A stretch of DNA of 27,675 bases from a virus: positions 1 through 27,675 of the IMG/VR virus record IMGVR_UViG_3300019776_000015. The stretch is one strand, 5' to 3'. Below are positions 12,930 through 21,625 of this stretch, piece after piece (the stretch's first letter is position 1; every line of letters starts with the position of its first letter). The notes beneath the pieces were generated by a model. The model was given only the letters and a program-made list of their open reading frames with translations, ran no database searches and had not been told where the DNA came from. Made by a program: the position numbers and the translations under genes.

Positions 12930-13459
12930 TGGCTACAACATTTAGTGTTGGCATTGTTGGCGCTAAAGAGTTGCAAGACGTACTTGCAGAATTGATTAAT
13001 GACTTTGGCCCAAAGGATTCTAAAAATATCCTTGTTAGTGCTGTTCGTCAATCAATGAGGCCAGCACTAGAAAGTGCAAAGTTAAACGCACCAGTTGACA
13101 CTGGCGCATTAAGAGCATCATTGCGTATTGAGGCTAGAAAGCCAAACCGTAGAGATAAAGCGTCAAAATACATTGATCAAGGTGATGTTGTTATTGCTAC
13201 TGTAACAACCGCACCGGGTAAGGTACTTGCCAAGAAAAGTTTTAAAAACGTTAAAACAGGCAAGCGACAAAAAGGAATCCCAAGTGATGCAAGGGCTATT
13301 GCAGCCGAATTTGGAACAGCCAATGTTGCAGCACAACCATTTTTGCGTTCATCCTTGGAAAGCAATTCAAGTTTGATCGTAAATGACCTATCTGGTCAAA
13401 TTAGAGCGTCAATAGACAAATACAAAGCAAGACAGGCTAGTAAAGCCAATAAAGGATAA
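12926..13459 (+). CDS. HK97 gp10-like tail/neck protein
   Basis: A 177-residue protein of the HK97 gp10 family (tail completion/neck-associated). It shows the family signature near residues 55-68: LNAPVDTGALRASL, with the earlier helix FGPKDSKNILVSAVRQSM near 28-45. The C-terminal half contains AIAAEFGTANVAAQPFLRSS, also typical. The usual position for gp10 is before the tail tube; here it follows it, a small reordering. Start is ATGATGG overlapping the previous stop; the second ATG (12929) is an alternative. It is lysine-rich at the C-terminus. Confidence 0.87.
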   Translation: MMATTFSVGIVGAKELQDVLAELINDFGPKDSKNILVSAVRQSMRPALESAKLNAPVDTGALRASLRIEARKPNRRDKASKYIDQGDVVIATVTTAPGKVLAKKSFKNVKTGKRQKGIPSDARAIAAEFGTANVAAQPFLRSSLESNSSLIVNDLSGQIRASIDKYKARQASKANKG

Positions 13460-13462
13460 AAC

Positions 13463-13951
13463 ATGAGCAAATTAGCATCAGCATTTGGCAAAGACTTTTT
13501 GAAGAACAAAGACAAGGTTCGTATTCGCACGTTTGATCTTGGTGGTCATACATTCAAAGTCAAAGTACCACTTACATCCGAATTTGAAATCATGCAAGAA
13601 CGCATGAAAGTTGTGGATGAAGAAAAGGTGGAAAAGTATTACAAAGAAATCACAAAAGATTTGGAAAAGTATCGTGAAAAACCTGATACTGATTTGAAAT
13701 GCGAATTTTTAGAAAACGACATTGTTATTGATGGCCGTTCAATGCGTGAGGCGGCTAAAAATAAGATCATTGCTGAAAACCGCATTACTGAAATGTTTAA
13801 GTTGCTTGTTCCAGAAGAAAAAGATTTCGATATGGAAACAATCACTTATGCAATGGTTGAAGAATTATTCCCTTTTGCAATTCAGATGCAAGTGGTGGAA
13901 ATGATTGGAAAAGTTGTTTCACCAAACTATGAGACTCAAAAGGGAAAATAA
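13463..13951 (+). CDS. Tail assembly chaperone, G-like (zero frame)
   Basis: A 162-residue protein between the tail genes and the tape measure, the usual place of lambda-G-like tail chaperones. It has an N-terminal strand-rich part (VRIRTFDLGGHTFKVKVPL near 19-37), then charged helices with EEKVEKYYKEITKDLEKY and a C-terminal helix ending IQMQVVEMIGKVVSP near 138-152. In most phages the end of G carries a programmed -1 slip that produces a longer GT. Here the last codons contain a double slippery run (see the frameshift site). It is thought to coat the tape measure until assembly. It is charged and lysine/glutamate-rich, as usual. Confidence 0.85.
   Translation: MSKLASAFGKDFLKNKDKVRIRTFDLGGHTFKVKVPLTSEFEIMQERMKVVDEEKVEKYYKEITKDLEKYREKPDTDLKCEFLENDIVIDGRSMREAAKNKIIAENRITEMFKLLVPEEKDFDMETITYAMVEELFPFAIQMQVVEMIGKVVSPNYETQKGK
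13939..13948 (+). other. Programmed -1 ribosomal frameshift site, overlapping AAAGGGA and GGGAAAA
   Basis: Read in the zero frame as A-AAG-GGA and G-GGA-AAA, the sequence contains two overlapping X-XXY-YYZ heptamers (13939-13945 and 13942-13948), the second immediately followed by the zero-frame stop TAA. Lambda uses a GGGAAAG-type heptamer at the equivalent point. The -1 frame is open from here through 14295. No clear downstream stem-loop is visible by eye. Confidence 0.87.
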
Positions 13952-14295
13952 TCGGGTCAGTCCGTAGACAGGTCAAAGCATATTTGACTGCTCACGGAAC
14001 TGACCCTGATGCGGTAGATGAGGAAACGTTCACAGACATTTGCATAATGTATGCTGATGGGGTGATTGGCAATCGTGGGCTGATAGAAACGCTTGGCGGT
14101 TTGAAGGGCGCACTTTACAATTACATGAGGCCAGAAAATCAACGCGCCTATACATTACAAGACATGATTCCAATGGCGTATGAATATCTTTTCCCTCCAT
14201 TGTCTGAAAAAGACAAAACAGAAAAGGTAAACAAGAACCTTATGCAATTTATGCAAATGGCTCCGGATGCGCCAGTTAATCTTTTCGAGGAGTAA
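13948..14295 (+). CDS. Tail assembly chaperone, T-like extension in the -1 frame
   Basis: The -1 frame downstream of the slip encodes 115 residues, joined to the G-like protein to give a GT product of about 277 residues. The extension is helical, with VRRQVKAYLTAHGTDPDAV near its start, RGLIETLGGLKGALYNYM in the middle, and FPPLSEKDKTEKVNKNLM near the end. The T part in lambda binds tape measure and tube protein, helping start tail assembly. An independent start (TTG 13984) is possible but lacks a convincing ribosome site; frameshifting better explains the layout. Confidence 0.85.
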   Translation: MIGSVRRQVKAYLTAHGTDPDAVDEETFTDICIMYADGVIGNRGLIETLGGLKGALYNYMRPENQRAYTLQDMIPMAYEYLFPPLSEKDKTEKVNKNLMQFMQMAPDAPVNLFEE

Positions 14296-14298
14296 TCT

Positions 14299-16218
14299 AT
14301 GGGTATGCTGGCGCGATTAGGCGTTGTTCTTGGTTTAGATTCTGGCGAATTCAAACAAGGCTTGGAATCTGCTGATAAAGCACTTGGCAATTTCAGCACA
14401 AAAGTAACAACCGTTGGCACACTTGGTGCGGCTGCTTTTGCTGCCATGACTTACAAAGCATTAGCATATTCAGATGCAATTTCTGATGTTGCAAAAGCCA
14501 ATGACATGGCTATCTCATCAATCATGGCGCTTAGTGAAGGTTTGGCGCAAAACGGTGGTGAGGCTGAAAACGCTGGAAAATTGGTTGCCTCATTTACATC
14601 AAAGATTGATGAAGCAGCACAAGGTTCAAAAGATGCTCAAGTTTCTTTTGGTCGCCTTGGTGTTACCTTAAACGATCTTGCAAATAAAGATGTTACTCAA
14701 CTTTTTGACCAAGTAATCAATTCCCTTGCCAATATGGATGACACCATATCGCGCAACGCATTGGCAATGACCATGTTTGGCAAAGCAGCCAAAGGGGTTG
14801 ACTTTGTTGGTTTGGCAGAAGGAACAGCGGAAGCGCGTAAAGGTTTTGAAGAATATGCCGCCGCTGTTGAAATGGCTGGTGATTTGCATGACAAACTTGA
14901 TGCTAAAGCAACCAAAACGATTGTTTTGTTTACTAATGCTTTTTTGCCAACATTAAATGCTCTTTATGATGCGTTGCAAAAAGATTCAAAAGGAATGGAT
15001 GCGCTATTGGAATCAGCCGCAGCCGCAGGAAAATTTGTTGCTGAAATCTTTTACAACGCATACACAGTTGTGATGATGATGGGCGCGGCTATTACTTTTG
15101 TTGCATCTTCTATTAAAGACCTTTTTACAGGCCAAGGACTTGATGCGGTTGCAAAAAACTTTGATGTTTTAAATGATCGAATCAAAGAATTATGGGCTAA
15201 TGCAAAAGCATTTCATTTGGAAATGGAAAAGCCAGCAGCCAAAGCAGAGGAAAAAAAGTTAACTGCTACAACTGGTCCAAAAAGAAAAGTAACTCCATAC
15301 AAAGACCCAGAAGCGGAAAAGATGAGGTTGATGCTAGAAATGGCAAAACTTATCTCAATCGAATATGAACGCCATCTTGAATTTAATTTTGCCAATTTAA
15401 AAACGCAAGGTGATATGGCTTACATGAGCGAAAATCAAAAGAAGATTCAAGAGGCTATTAATAAAGTTGCTGATGATGTAGAGCAAAAACTTATTGAGAT
15501 TCAAAAGAAGCGCGAAGAAGCAGCAGCACATGGTGCAAATAAAGCGGTGCTTGATGAACTTGATAAACAAAAACAAAAAATTATTGAACTTGGTGAAACA
15601 TACAAAGAACTAAGCAAAACTGAAATCGAATCGCAAATTGCAGCACAAAGCAGTTTTGAATTTGGATGGAGCAAAGCATTTAATCAATATGTTGAAGATT
15701 CTGAAAACTCAGCCAAACGCGCTCAAACTATTTTTGAATCTTTGACTAGCAACATGAATTCAGCAATTGATAACTTTGTTAAAAATGGCAAATTATCATT
15801 TAGTGATTTAGCAAGTAGCATCATCCGTGATTTGATTGCAATTCAACTCAAGGCTCAGGCATCATCACTTTTTTCGTCAATGTTGCCAAGTTTGTTTGGT
15901 GGAAAGTACACGCCCGGTTCGGATTCATTTATGGGTCCAATGCCACCAAAAGCCGATGGTGGTTATGTAAATTCAAATACCCCATACATGGTTGGCGAAC
16001 GTGGTCCTGAATTGTTTATTCCGCAAGGTTCTGGAACAATCATTCCAAACAACAGAATGCAATCTGGTGGCGGTGGAAGACAAACAATCAACAACTTTAC
16101 GATCAATGCAATTGACACAAAGAGTTTTGAAGATCGTTTGTATAGCAGTTCAACCGCTGTTTGGGCTGCTAATCAATACGCCAATAAATCATTAGCCGCT
16201 GTTGGCGGGAGGTCTTAA
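14299..16218 (+). CDS. Tail tape-measure protein
   Basis: A 639-residue tape-measure protein that sets tail length; at about 0.15 nm per residue it suggests a tail near 95 nm, an estimate from a general rule. The N-terminus MLARLGVVLGLDSGEFKQGL is typical. A hydrophobic segment lies at about 40-53 and another at 251-272 (including VVMMMGAAITFVASS), plausible membrane-spanning pieces used during DNA entry. A long coiled coil runs about 378-445. The C-terminal region has the lambda-type motif: NGKLSFSDLASSIIRDLIAI near 496-515, then GGYVNSNTPYMVGERGPELF near 554-573 and SGTIIPN. It follows the chaperone pair by three bases. Confidence 0.95.
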   Translation: MGMLARLGVVLGLDSGEFKQGLESADKALGNFSTKVTTVGTLGAAAFAAMTYKALAYSDAISDVAKANDMAISSIMALSEGLAQNGGEAENAGKLVASFTSKIDEAAQGSKDAQVSFGRLGVTLNDLANKDVTQLFDQVINSLANMDDTISRNALAMTMFGKAAKGVDFVGLAEGTAEARKGFEEYAAAVEMAGDLHDKLDAKATKTIVLFTNAFLPTLNALYDALQKDSKGMDALLESAAAAGKFVAEIFYNAYTVVMMMGAAITFVASSIKDLFTGQGLDAVAKNFDVLNDRIKELWANAKAFHLEMEKPAAKAEEKKLTATTGPKRKVTPYKDPEAEKMRLMLEMAKLISIEYERHLEFNFANLKTQGDMAYMSENQKKIQEAINKVADDVEQKLIEIQKKREEAAAHGANKAVLDELDKQKQKIIELGETYKELSKTEIESQIAAQSSFEFGWSKAFNQYVEDSENSAKRAQTIFESLTSNMNSAIDNFVKNGKLSFSDLASSIIRDLIAIQLKAQASSLFSSMLPSLFGGKYTPGSDSFMGPMPPKADGGYVNSNTPYMVGERGPELFIPQGSGTIIPNNRMQSGGGGRQTINNFTINAIDTKSFEDRLYSSSTAVWAANQYANKSLAAVGGRS

Positions 16219-16220
16219 AA

Positions 16221-16817
16221 ATGTCTTTTCAATCTATCGTTGACATTCAACAGTCAATGACTGTTAACAACCGCAGGATGGTTGGTCAACAAGTCACGCG
16301 ATCTGGTTATATGACTGTGGCGCAATACCTAACGGCAGTACCGTGGGTGTTTACCATCGTTCCGCATAACTTTTTGTACTACCCACAAGTGCGTGATATT
16401 GTTCAATCAATTGACAATGCTGACCGTCAGAATCCTGAATACATTACGTTTTCATCTTCTAACCTTGATTGGTTTACCAAGATGCAAGGAACTGCAACCA
16501 CTTGTGTTTTGAATGGCACACCTACGCCTAACACGCAAACGCTTGCAGTAACTTCAAATGGTACGTTTAAGGCTGGTGACTTTATTGAAGTTGGTGGTTA
16601 TGTCTACAAAGTAACGGCTGATTCTGCTGGCTCATCTATTAGCATTAACAGACCTTTGATTGGTACTCCATCATCAGGCGCAACAGTTACTCTTGGAAAG
16701 AACGTAAGTTTTTATGTCGTGGCTGAATCGTGCCCAACATACACATTAAATCCAATGGCTGATGGCGCTTATGTTCAATGGGATGGTCCATTCGTTTTTA
16801 GGGAATACATCGTATGA
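16221..16817 (+). CDS. Minor tail protein, distal-tail position
   Basis: A 198-residue protein immediately after the tape measure, behind a strong GGGAGG ribosome site. In siphophages this slot encodes the distal tail protein or an equivalent hub subunit (lambda gpM-like). The sequence is strand-rich, with AQYLTAVPWVFTIVPHNFLY near 34-53 and FKAGDFIEVGGYVYKV near 116-131, the latter resembling a small beta-barrel insertion, and ends with VQWDGPFVFREYIV. I do not recognise the exact family. A role at the tail tip is inferred from position. Confidence 0.7.
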   Translation: MSFQSIVDIQQSMTVNNRRMVGQQVTRSGYMTVAQYLTAVPWVFTIVPHNFLYYPQVRDIVQSIDNADRQNPEYITFSSSNLDWFTKMQGTATTCVLNGTPTPNTQTLAVTSNGTFKAGDFIEVGGYVYKVTADSAGSSISINRPLIGTPSSGATVTLGKNVSFYVVAESCPTYTLNPMADGAYVQWDGPFVFREYIV

Positions 16818-17470
16818 CAACAATGAACGCTGTTAACAGTCCATCAATTCGACATTCTGAATTTGTAAAGTTGTCAATTGGTCCGCTTGGTTCTCCAACT
16901 GCTGTTTATTCTTATTGCAACGCTGGTGGCCCTGTAACTGTTGGCGGCACTACGTTTAACAATCTTGGTTCATTGCTAACTGTTGGCGATGTTCAGCGTG
17001 ACATTAAAGCAACCAGTGATGACATGACAATCTCTTTGACAGGTTTAAATCCGTCAAACATTTCAATCATTTTGTCGTCAACAATCAAAGGCTCTATTGT
17101 TGAAATCTGGCGTGGCTTTTTGGATTCAAACAATCAAATCATTACAACTCCAACAACACAATTCTTTAAGCGTTATCAAGGTATTGTTAATAACGTAAGT
17201 ATTACGGAAAGTTACAACACGCAAGCGCGTACACGGATTGCAACTTGTTCTATATCTTGTTCAAGTATGCGCCGAATCCTTGAAAACAGAATTTCAGGCA
17301 TCAAGACAAATCAAAAGAGTTGGCAAGAGTTCTATCCAAATGACACATCAATGAATCGTGTGGCTGAAATTACAGCAACCTATTTTGATTTTGGTAAGCC
17401 GCCAATGACACAAACACAATCATCTGTAGATTCAACCGCAGGAATGGAAACAGGAACCAGTGGTGCTTAA
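16814..17470 (+). CDS. Minor tail protein, DUF2163-like hub
   Basis: A 218-residue protein whose ATG overlaps the preceding stop. It contains LLTVGDVQRDIKATSDDMTI near 54-73, then ISLTGLNPSNISIILSSTIK, then VEIWRGFLDSNNQII near 95-109, and CSISCSSMRRILENRISGIK near 147-166 followed by WQEFYPNDTSMNRVAEI. This progression resembles the DUF2163-like family of tail-hub proteins (related to the lambda gpL-type position). The final part is low-complexity (Thr/Ser/Gly). Family resemblance is moderate and context strong. Confidence 0.68.
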   Translation: MTTMNAVNSPSIRHSEFVKLSIGPLGSPTAVYSYCNAGGPVTVGGTTFNNLGSLLTVGDVQRDIKATSDDMTISLTGLNPSNISIILSSTIKGSIVEIWRGFLDSNNQIITTPTTQFFKRYQGIVNNVSITESYNTQARTRIATCSISCSSMRRILENRISGIKTNQKSWQEFYPNDTSMNRVAEITATYFDFGKPPMTQTQSSVDSTAGMETGTSGA

Positions 17471-17473
17471 TAA

Positions 17474-17923
17474 ATGATTCACCTTGCAACAAGATACAAC
17501 ATTCCAAGATTGATAGAAATGGTTGAGCAATACGCTCTAGAAAACCCAAACATTCAACTCTTTGGAAATACAGAATTACATGACGCAAAGCACATTGAGG
17601 AATTGTTGTTTAGCATCATCATGGGCCGTGGGTTCATATTGATTGACAAGAATATGCGTGGTTGCTTCATTGCGTTACGCACACAAAATATTTGGTGTCC
17701 CAAGGTTACTGAGTTGCATCAACTAATGTGGTGGGTGGAACCAGAATTTAGGGGCGTTTTAAGTGGGCGGTTGTGGAAAGCCTTTGATGAAAAGGCAACA
17801 CAATTGCTTGAGGAAAATAAGGTGCAATTGGTGTTTACATCTGTGACCGCTAAAAGCACTTTTACAGATTTCACAAAACGTGGATACTCAGCGATTGAGG
17901 CCAAGTTCTTTAGGGGTAAATAA
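17474..17923 (+). CDS. GNAT-like N-acetyltransferase in the tail module
   Basis: A 149-residue protein with a GNAT layout: an N-terminal region ending near 30, a strand FILIDKNMRGCFIALRT (54-70), then the conserved ELHQLMWWVEPEFRG (80-94), with R93-G94-V-L-S97-G98 matching the acetyl-CoA pyrophosphate-binding loop (R/Q-x-x-G-x-G/A), a long helix, then QLVFTSVTA and TFTDFTKRGYSAIEAKFFR with the usual aromatic near the end. Such genes occur in the tail-tip region of several phages, where their target is unknown. It is tightly packed, its last base being the first of the next start codon, so it is expressed with the tail genes. It might modify a tail or host protein; the substrate cannot be told. 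Confidence 0.78.
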   Translation: MIHLATRYNIPRLIEMVEQYALENPNIQLFGNTELHDAKHIEELLFSIIMGRGFILIDKNMRGCFIALRTQNIWCPKVTELHQLMWWVEPEFRGVLSGRLWKAFDEKATQLLEENKVQLVFTSVTAKSTFTDFTKRGYSAIEAKFFRGK

Positions 17924-20900
17924 TGGTTGAAGCAGCAGTTGTAGGCGAGGCTCTTGGAGTAACTGGATTTGCGTCTTATGCGGCAGCGTTTGCCGTGAAC
18001 TATGCTATTTCTGTTCAAGTAAACCGCGCTTTTGGTGAAAAGCCACCAGCACAAACAGAACAAGGAACACGCCAGCAGATTCCACCAAATACTTCTAATG
18101 CTTTGCCTATGGTGTATGGCAATGCTTATTTGGGCGGCACGTTTATTGATGCGGTGCTTTCTACTGACCAAAAATGTATGTACTACGTTTTGGGCATTAG
18201 CAGCATTAGCCCCAACATGGATTTTTCGTTCAACGTAACGGATATGTATTTTGGTGATCGCAAGATTACCTTTGATGTTTCTGATCCTGCAAAGGTTGTT
18301 AGTCTTACTGATTCGGCTGGAAACGTAGACACAACAATTAATGGCTATTTGTGGGTTGGCCTATATACCAGTTCTGCCACGGGTGTAATCACACCTTTGA
18401 ATTGGGGTGCGCCAAGTGTTGAAATGGGTCCAACGCCACCCGGCGGCTACGACCTGCCATCAGCACAGCAATGGCCTTCAACTGGTCGTCAAATGAACGG
18501 CACAGCATTTGCAATTGTGAAGTTAATTTATAGCCGTGAAGCAAACACAACTTCAATGCAACCAATTACGTTCCATGTTGGGCAGACTTCACCCGGCATG
18601 GACCGCGCTCGACCCGGTGATGTTTGGTATGACTACATGACCAATCCTTACTATGGCGGCGCTATTGATTCTGCTTATGTGGATACAACAACCCGTGATG
18701 CGCTCAATACATATTCTGATGAACTTATTACGTTTACAGATTACAACGGCAATCCTGCAACACAAAGGCGTTATGTAATCAATGGCGTTATGAATGCTGG
18801 TCAAAGCGTTCTAAGCAACATTGATACGATTTTGACTGCTTGCGATAGTTGGATGGCCTACAGTCCTCCAACTGGCAAATGGTCAATTATTATTAATAAG
18901 GCTGAATCAACGGCATATTCTTTTGATGACAACAACATCATTGGTGAAGTTCGCGTAAGTGCAACGGACATTACAAGTTCTGTCAATGCGATTGAGGCAA
19001 AGTTTCCCAATTCGCAAAACAAAGATCAACCAGCATTTGTAAATATTGAAACCCCATCTGGGTTGCTTTATCCAAACGAACCTGTAAATAAAGCAAGCAT
19101 TAACCTTGACATGGTTAACAACAGCGTTCAAGCGCATTACCTTGCAAACAGGATTCTTGAACAAGCGCGTGAAGATTTGATTGTTTCATTTAGCACGACT
19201 TACTATGGCATTCAAGTTGATGCTGGTGATGTTGTATCTGTGACCAACTCTGCTTATGGTTGGAGCAATAAATTATTTCGTGTGATGCGTGTGAATGAGG
19301 TTTCATTACCTGATGGAACACTTGGCGCTAAATTGGATATGTCGGAATACAACGCTGCGGTGTACGACAACCAAGACATTACGCAATTTACACCAGTGCC
19401 TAATGGTAGTTTGCCATCACCAAGTTATTTCTCGTCGTTAACATTCCCAAGCGTTACAGGCTATCCAACTGCAACAGTGCCAAACTTTTCTGTGGCTGTT
19501 GGTATTCCTGCTACTGGTCGTGTAACCACAATCAATCTTTACTATACAACTGCGGCAGTACCAACTCCATCTGATTGGAAGTTGTTAACAAGTGCGTATG
19601 TTTCAAATTCAACACCATACACACCAAACAGTACTTATACATTTACAAACCAAGTCCTTGCTGCAAATTCTTATTTGTTTGCTTACACGGTAGCAAATGA
19701 AACTAGCCAATCATCTTTGAGTGGCGCTAGTTCATTGTTTGTATGGGCACCTATTGCACCTACAGGACCAACAGGACCAACAGGAACCACAGGACCAACA
19801 GGGGCAACTGGCGGCGCTGGCGCTCAAGGTGCGCGTTCTGCTAGTGGTTATATTTATTACGATACCGCATCTGCTTCTGCTCCTGCTTCTCCAACAGCGT
19901 CTGGTTTTAACTTTACAACAGGTACTTTTACAACGCTGACTTCTGGTTGGTCAACAACCTTTACAGCGCCAGCCCCATCAACAAACCCAAGCACACAAGT
20001 GGGTTCTAAGTTTTGGGCTGTTCGTTATGCGGTGTCAGAGGCCACTTTTGGCGGCACACAAACGGTCACTTTGAGTTCGCCATTCAACTGGCAAAACCTT
20101 GATGGGTTGGTGACGTTTACAAACGTTACTACTAATAGTGGTGTGACGTTTATCAACGGTGGCAATATTACAACTGGTTCTATTAACGTTGATCGTTTAA
20201 TTGCTGGTTTATTAGTTGGCTATCAACTAAGGACAGGTTCAGGTCATACACCAAACGGATATGCGTTTGAAGTAAATAGTGCTGGAACTGTTTGGATAGA
20301 CAATATTATTGGTGGTGTTGGTTATTTTGCCAACACTTATTACACAAGCACAAACCCATTAGTTTCATATAGTTATGGAAACATTGAAGGTTTTATTGGC
20401 GGTATTAGTTCGATTGGTTCAGGTGGTGGTAATGCTCATGGCGTACGAGGTGCAAATTATCGTACTGGAACATCTGGACTTGTTGGCGCTGCTAATGGCT
20501 ATGATTTCTATGCTGACGGTTCTGGTACTAACTACGGTCCGTTCACGGGTACTCACGATTCGTTGGTTCCTATTGGCTCAACCTTTGAAGTTGGCGATAT
20601 TGTTGTTGACCAAGAAATCATTGCCAAAAATGGTGTTTCTTCAACTATTGCATTGGTTGCAAGTTCTGCGTCAGCCAATCAACAAGGCGCTCTTGGCGTA
20701 GTTTGTGCTTTGCCAAGTTCTTTGGCAGATCAGCGACCATCGGCTTTTATTGAAAGCATTGAGGAAGTTGATGGCAAAACCGTGGTTACCATGAAACCAA
20801 GTTATTACACGGCTTGCGACGAGTATGATTTCATGCCAATCAACGCCGTGGGCGAAGGTCAAATTAACGTCTGCGGAGAAGGTGGAAACATTGCAATTGG

Positions 20901-21054
20901 CGACTTTATTTGCACCAGCAGCATGGCGGGCAAGGGCATGAAACAAGCCGATGATGTATTGCACACTTATACTGTTGCAAAGGCGCGTGAGGCTGTTACA
21001 TTTACATCACCAGATCAAGTAATTCAGGTTGCTTGCATTTATGTAAGTGGTTAA
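17923..21054 (+). CDS. Large tail-tip / host-specificity protein with collagen-like linker
   Basis: A 1,043-residue protein in the position of the lambda J-type central tail-tip protein. The N-terminus is a hydrophobic helix (about 3-32); then NALPMVYGNAYLGGTFIDAV near 65-84 and GDVWYDYMTNPYYGGAID near 226-243, a J-like signature, and further hub strands through about 490. Fibronectin-like segments lie at 500-610. A short collagen-like stretch ([15 protein letters not shown]) at about 612-640 joins these to a glycine/serine-rich fibre part, which carries a J-like NGGNITTGSINVDRLIAGLL near 743-762. The C-terminus (about 870-1043) has EVGDIVVD and GEGQINVCGEGGNIAIGDF, resembling C-terminal fibre chaperone-like domains that I recall from aquatic phages. 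The gene probably determines host binding and tail opening. Confidence 0.85.
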   Translation: MVEAAVVGEALGVTGFASYAAAFAVNYAISVQVNRAFGEKPPAQTEQGTRQQIPPNTSNALPMVYGNAYLGGTFIDAVLSTDQKCMYYVLGISSISPNMDFSFNVTDMYFGDRKITFDVSDPAKVVSLTDSAGNVDTTINGYLWVGLYTSSATGVITPLNWGAPSVEMGPTPPGGYDLPSAQQWPSTGRQMNGTAFAIVKLIYSREANTTSMQPITFHVGQTSPGMDRARPGDVWYDYMTNPYYGGAIDSAYVDTTTRDALNTYSDELITFTDYNGNPATQRRYVINGVMNAGQSVLSNIDTILTACDSWMAYSPPTGKWSIIINKAESTAYSFDDNNIIGEVRVSATDITSSVNAIEAKFPNSQNKDQPAFVNIETPSGLLYPNEPVNKASINLDMVNNSVQAHYLANRILEQAREDLIVSFSTTYYGIQVDAGDVVSVTNSAYGWSNKLFRVMRVNEVSLPDGTLGAKLDMSEYNAAVYDNQDITQFTPVPNGSLPSPSYFSSLTFPSVTGYPTATVPNFSVAVGIPATGRVTTINLYYTTAAVPTPSDWKLLTSAYVSNSTPYTPNSTYTFTNQVLAANSYLFAYTVANETSQSSLSGASSLFVWAPIAPTGPTGPTGTTGPTGATGGAGAQGARSASGYIYYDTASASAPASPTASGFNFTTGTFTTLTSGWSTTFTAPAPSTNPSTQVGSKFWAVRYAVSEATFGGTQTVTLSSPFNWQNLDGLVTFTNVTTNSGVTFINGGNITTGSINVDRLIAGLLVGYQLRTGSGHTPNGYAFEVNSAGTVWIDNIIGGVGYFANTYYTSTNPLVSYSYGNIEGFIGGISSIGSGGGNAHGVRGANYRTGTSGLVGAANGYDFYADGSGTNYGPFTGTHDSLVPIGSTFEVGDIVVDQEIIAKNGVSSTIALVASSASANQQGALGVVCALPSSLADQRPSAFIESIEEVDGKTVVTMKPSYYTACDEYDFMPINAVGEGQINVCGEGGNIAIGDFICTSSMAGKGMKQADDVLHTYTVAKAREAVTFTSPDQVIQVACIYVSG

Positions 21055-21082
21055 AATAAACAAAAGACAAGACACCATTAGC

Positions 21083-21097
21083 CCGTGAGAATCACGG
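21083..21097 (+). promoter_or_regulatory. Short hairpin after the tail-tip gene
   Basis: CCGTGA (21083-21088) pairs with TCACGG (21092-21097) around a GAA loop, followed by only three T residues. It lies in the 70-base gap after the tail-tip gene. It is a weak terminator or mRNA-stabilising hairpin; the short T run argues against strong termination. Confidence 0.4.
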
Positions 21098-21124
21098 TTT
21101 CCAACTGAGCACAGGGAAATTGCA

Positions 21125-21625
21125 ATGGCAATCTTCAATAAGAATACGCTTGCACAAGTCAGCGGATTCGATAATCCTATTCTTGCTGGCGAACTTGTTT
21201 GGAATCAGAAAACTTACTGGAATCTGATTTTTACAACAACAGACCCTACAACTTGTACCCCTGTCCCATTGGACTTGACGGGCGCAACTATTGACGCACA
21301 GATCGTTCGTCGTCAATTGTCAAACGTACAAGATACTCGCAACGGCTTGACGTTTGATATTCAGAACTACGATCCAGTTCCAGATGCAATTCCATTAACA
21401 ATCACAAACATTGATCCAACTGCGGGTGTCTGCACTTTGGTAATTGATTCTGATGCTTGGGACTTGATTAACAGCGACCCAGAATTAAAAATCAATGCGA
21501 TTGACCCTGTTGGTTTTAGTGGTCGCGTGATGGTAAGTTTCCCTGTTACTGGTTCAACTCCTGCCGATGATTCAGTAATCTTTTTGCTGTTTATCGTTCG
21601 TTCTGATGGGGTGATTGTTGTATGA
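21125..21625 (+). CDS. Fibre adaptor-like protein
   Basis: A 166-residue strand-rich protein with LDLTGATIDAQIVRR near 49-63, a pattern that resembles the N-terminal domain of phage baseplate/fibre adaptor proteins (BppU-like), which dock receptor-binding fibres to the tail tip. The surrounding strands fit: AGELVWNQKTYWNLIFTT near 21-38 and AIDPVGFSGRVMVSFPV near 125-141. It has its own ribosome site (AGGGAAA) and is followed by the collagen-like fibre with an ATGA overlap. A role in attaching that fibre is inferred from order. Exact family not proven. Confidence 0.6.
   Translation: MAIFNKNTLAQVSGFDNPILAGELVWNQKTYWNLIFTTTDPTTCTPVPLDLTGATIDAQIVRRQLSNVQDTRNGLTFDIQNYDPVPDAIPLTITNIDPTAGVCTLVIDSDAWDLINSDPELKINAIDPVGFSGRVMVSFPVTGSTPADDSVIFLLFIVRSDGVIVV

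Noticed and set aside
13984-14295. Independent gene starting at TTG 13984
   Set aside because: No convincing ribosome site, and the frame opens directly at a double slippery sequence; the -1 frameshift explains it better.
17719-18171. 150-residue minus-strand open frame
   Set aside because: Antisense of the acetyltransferase and tail-tip genes, with no ribosome site or conserved pattern; all other evidence is plus-strand.
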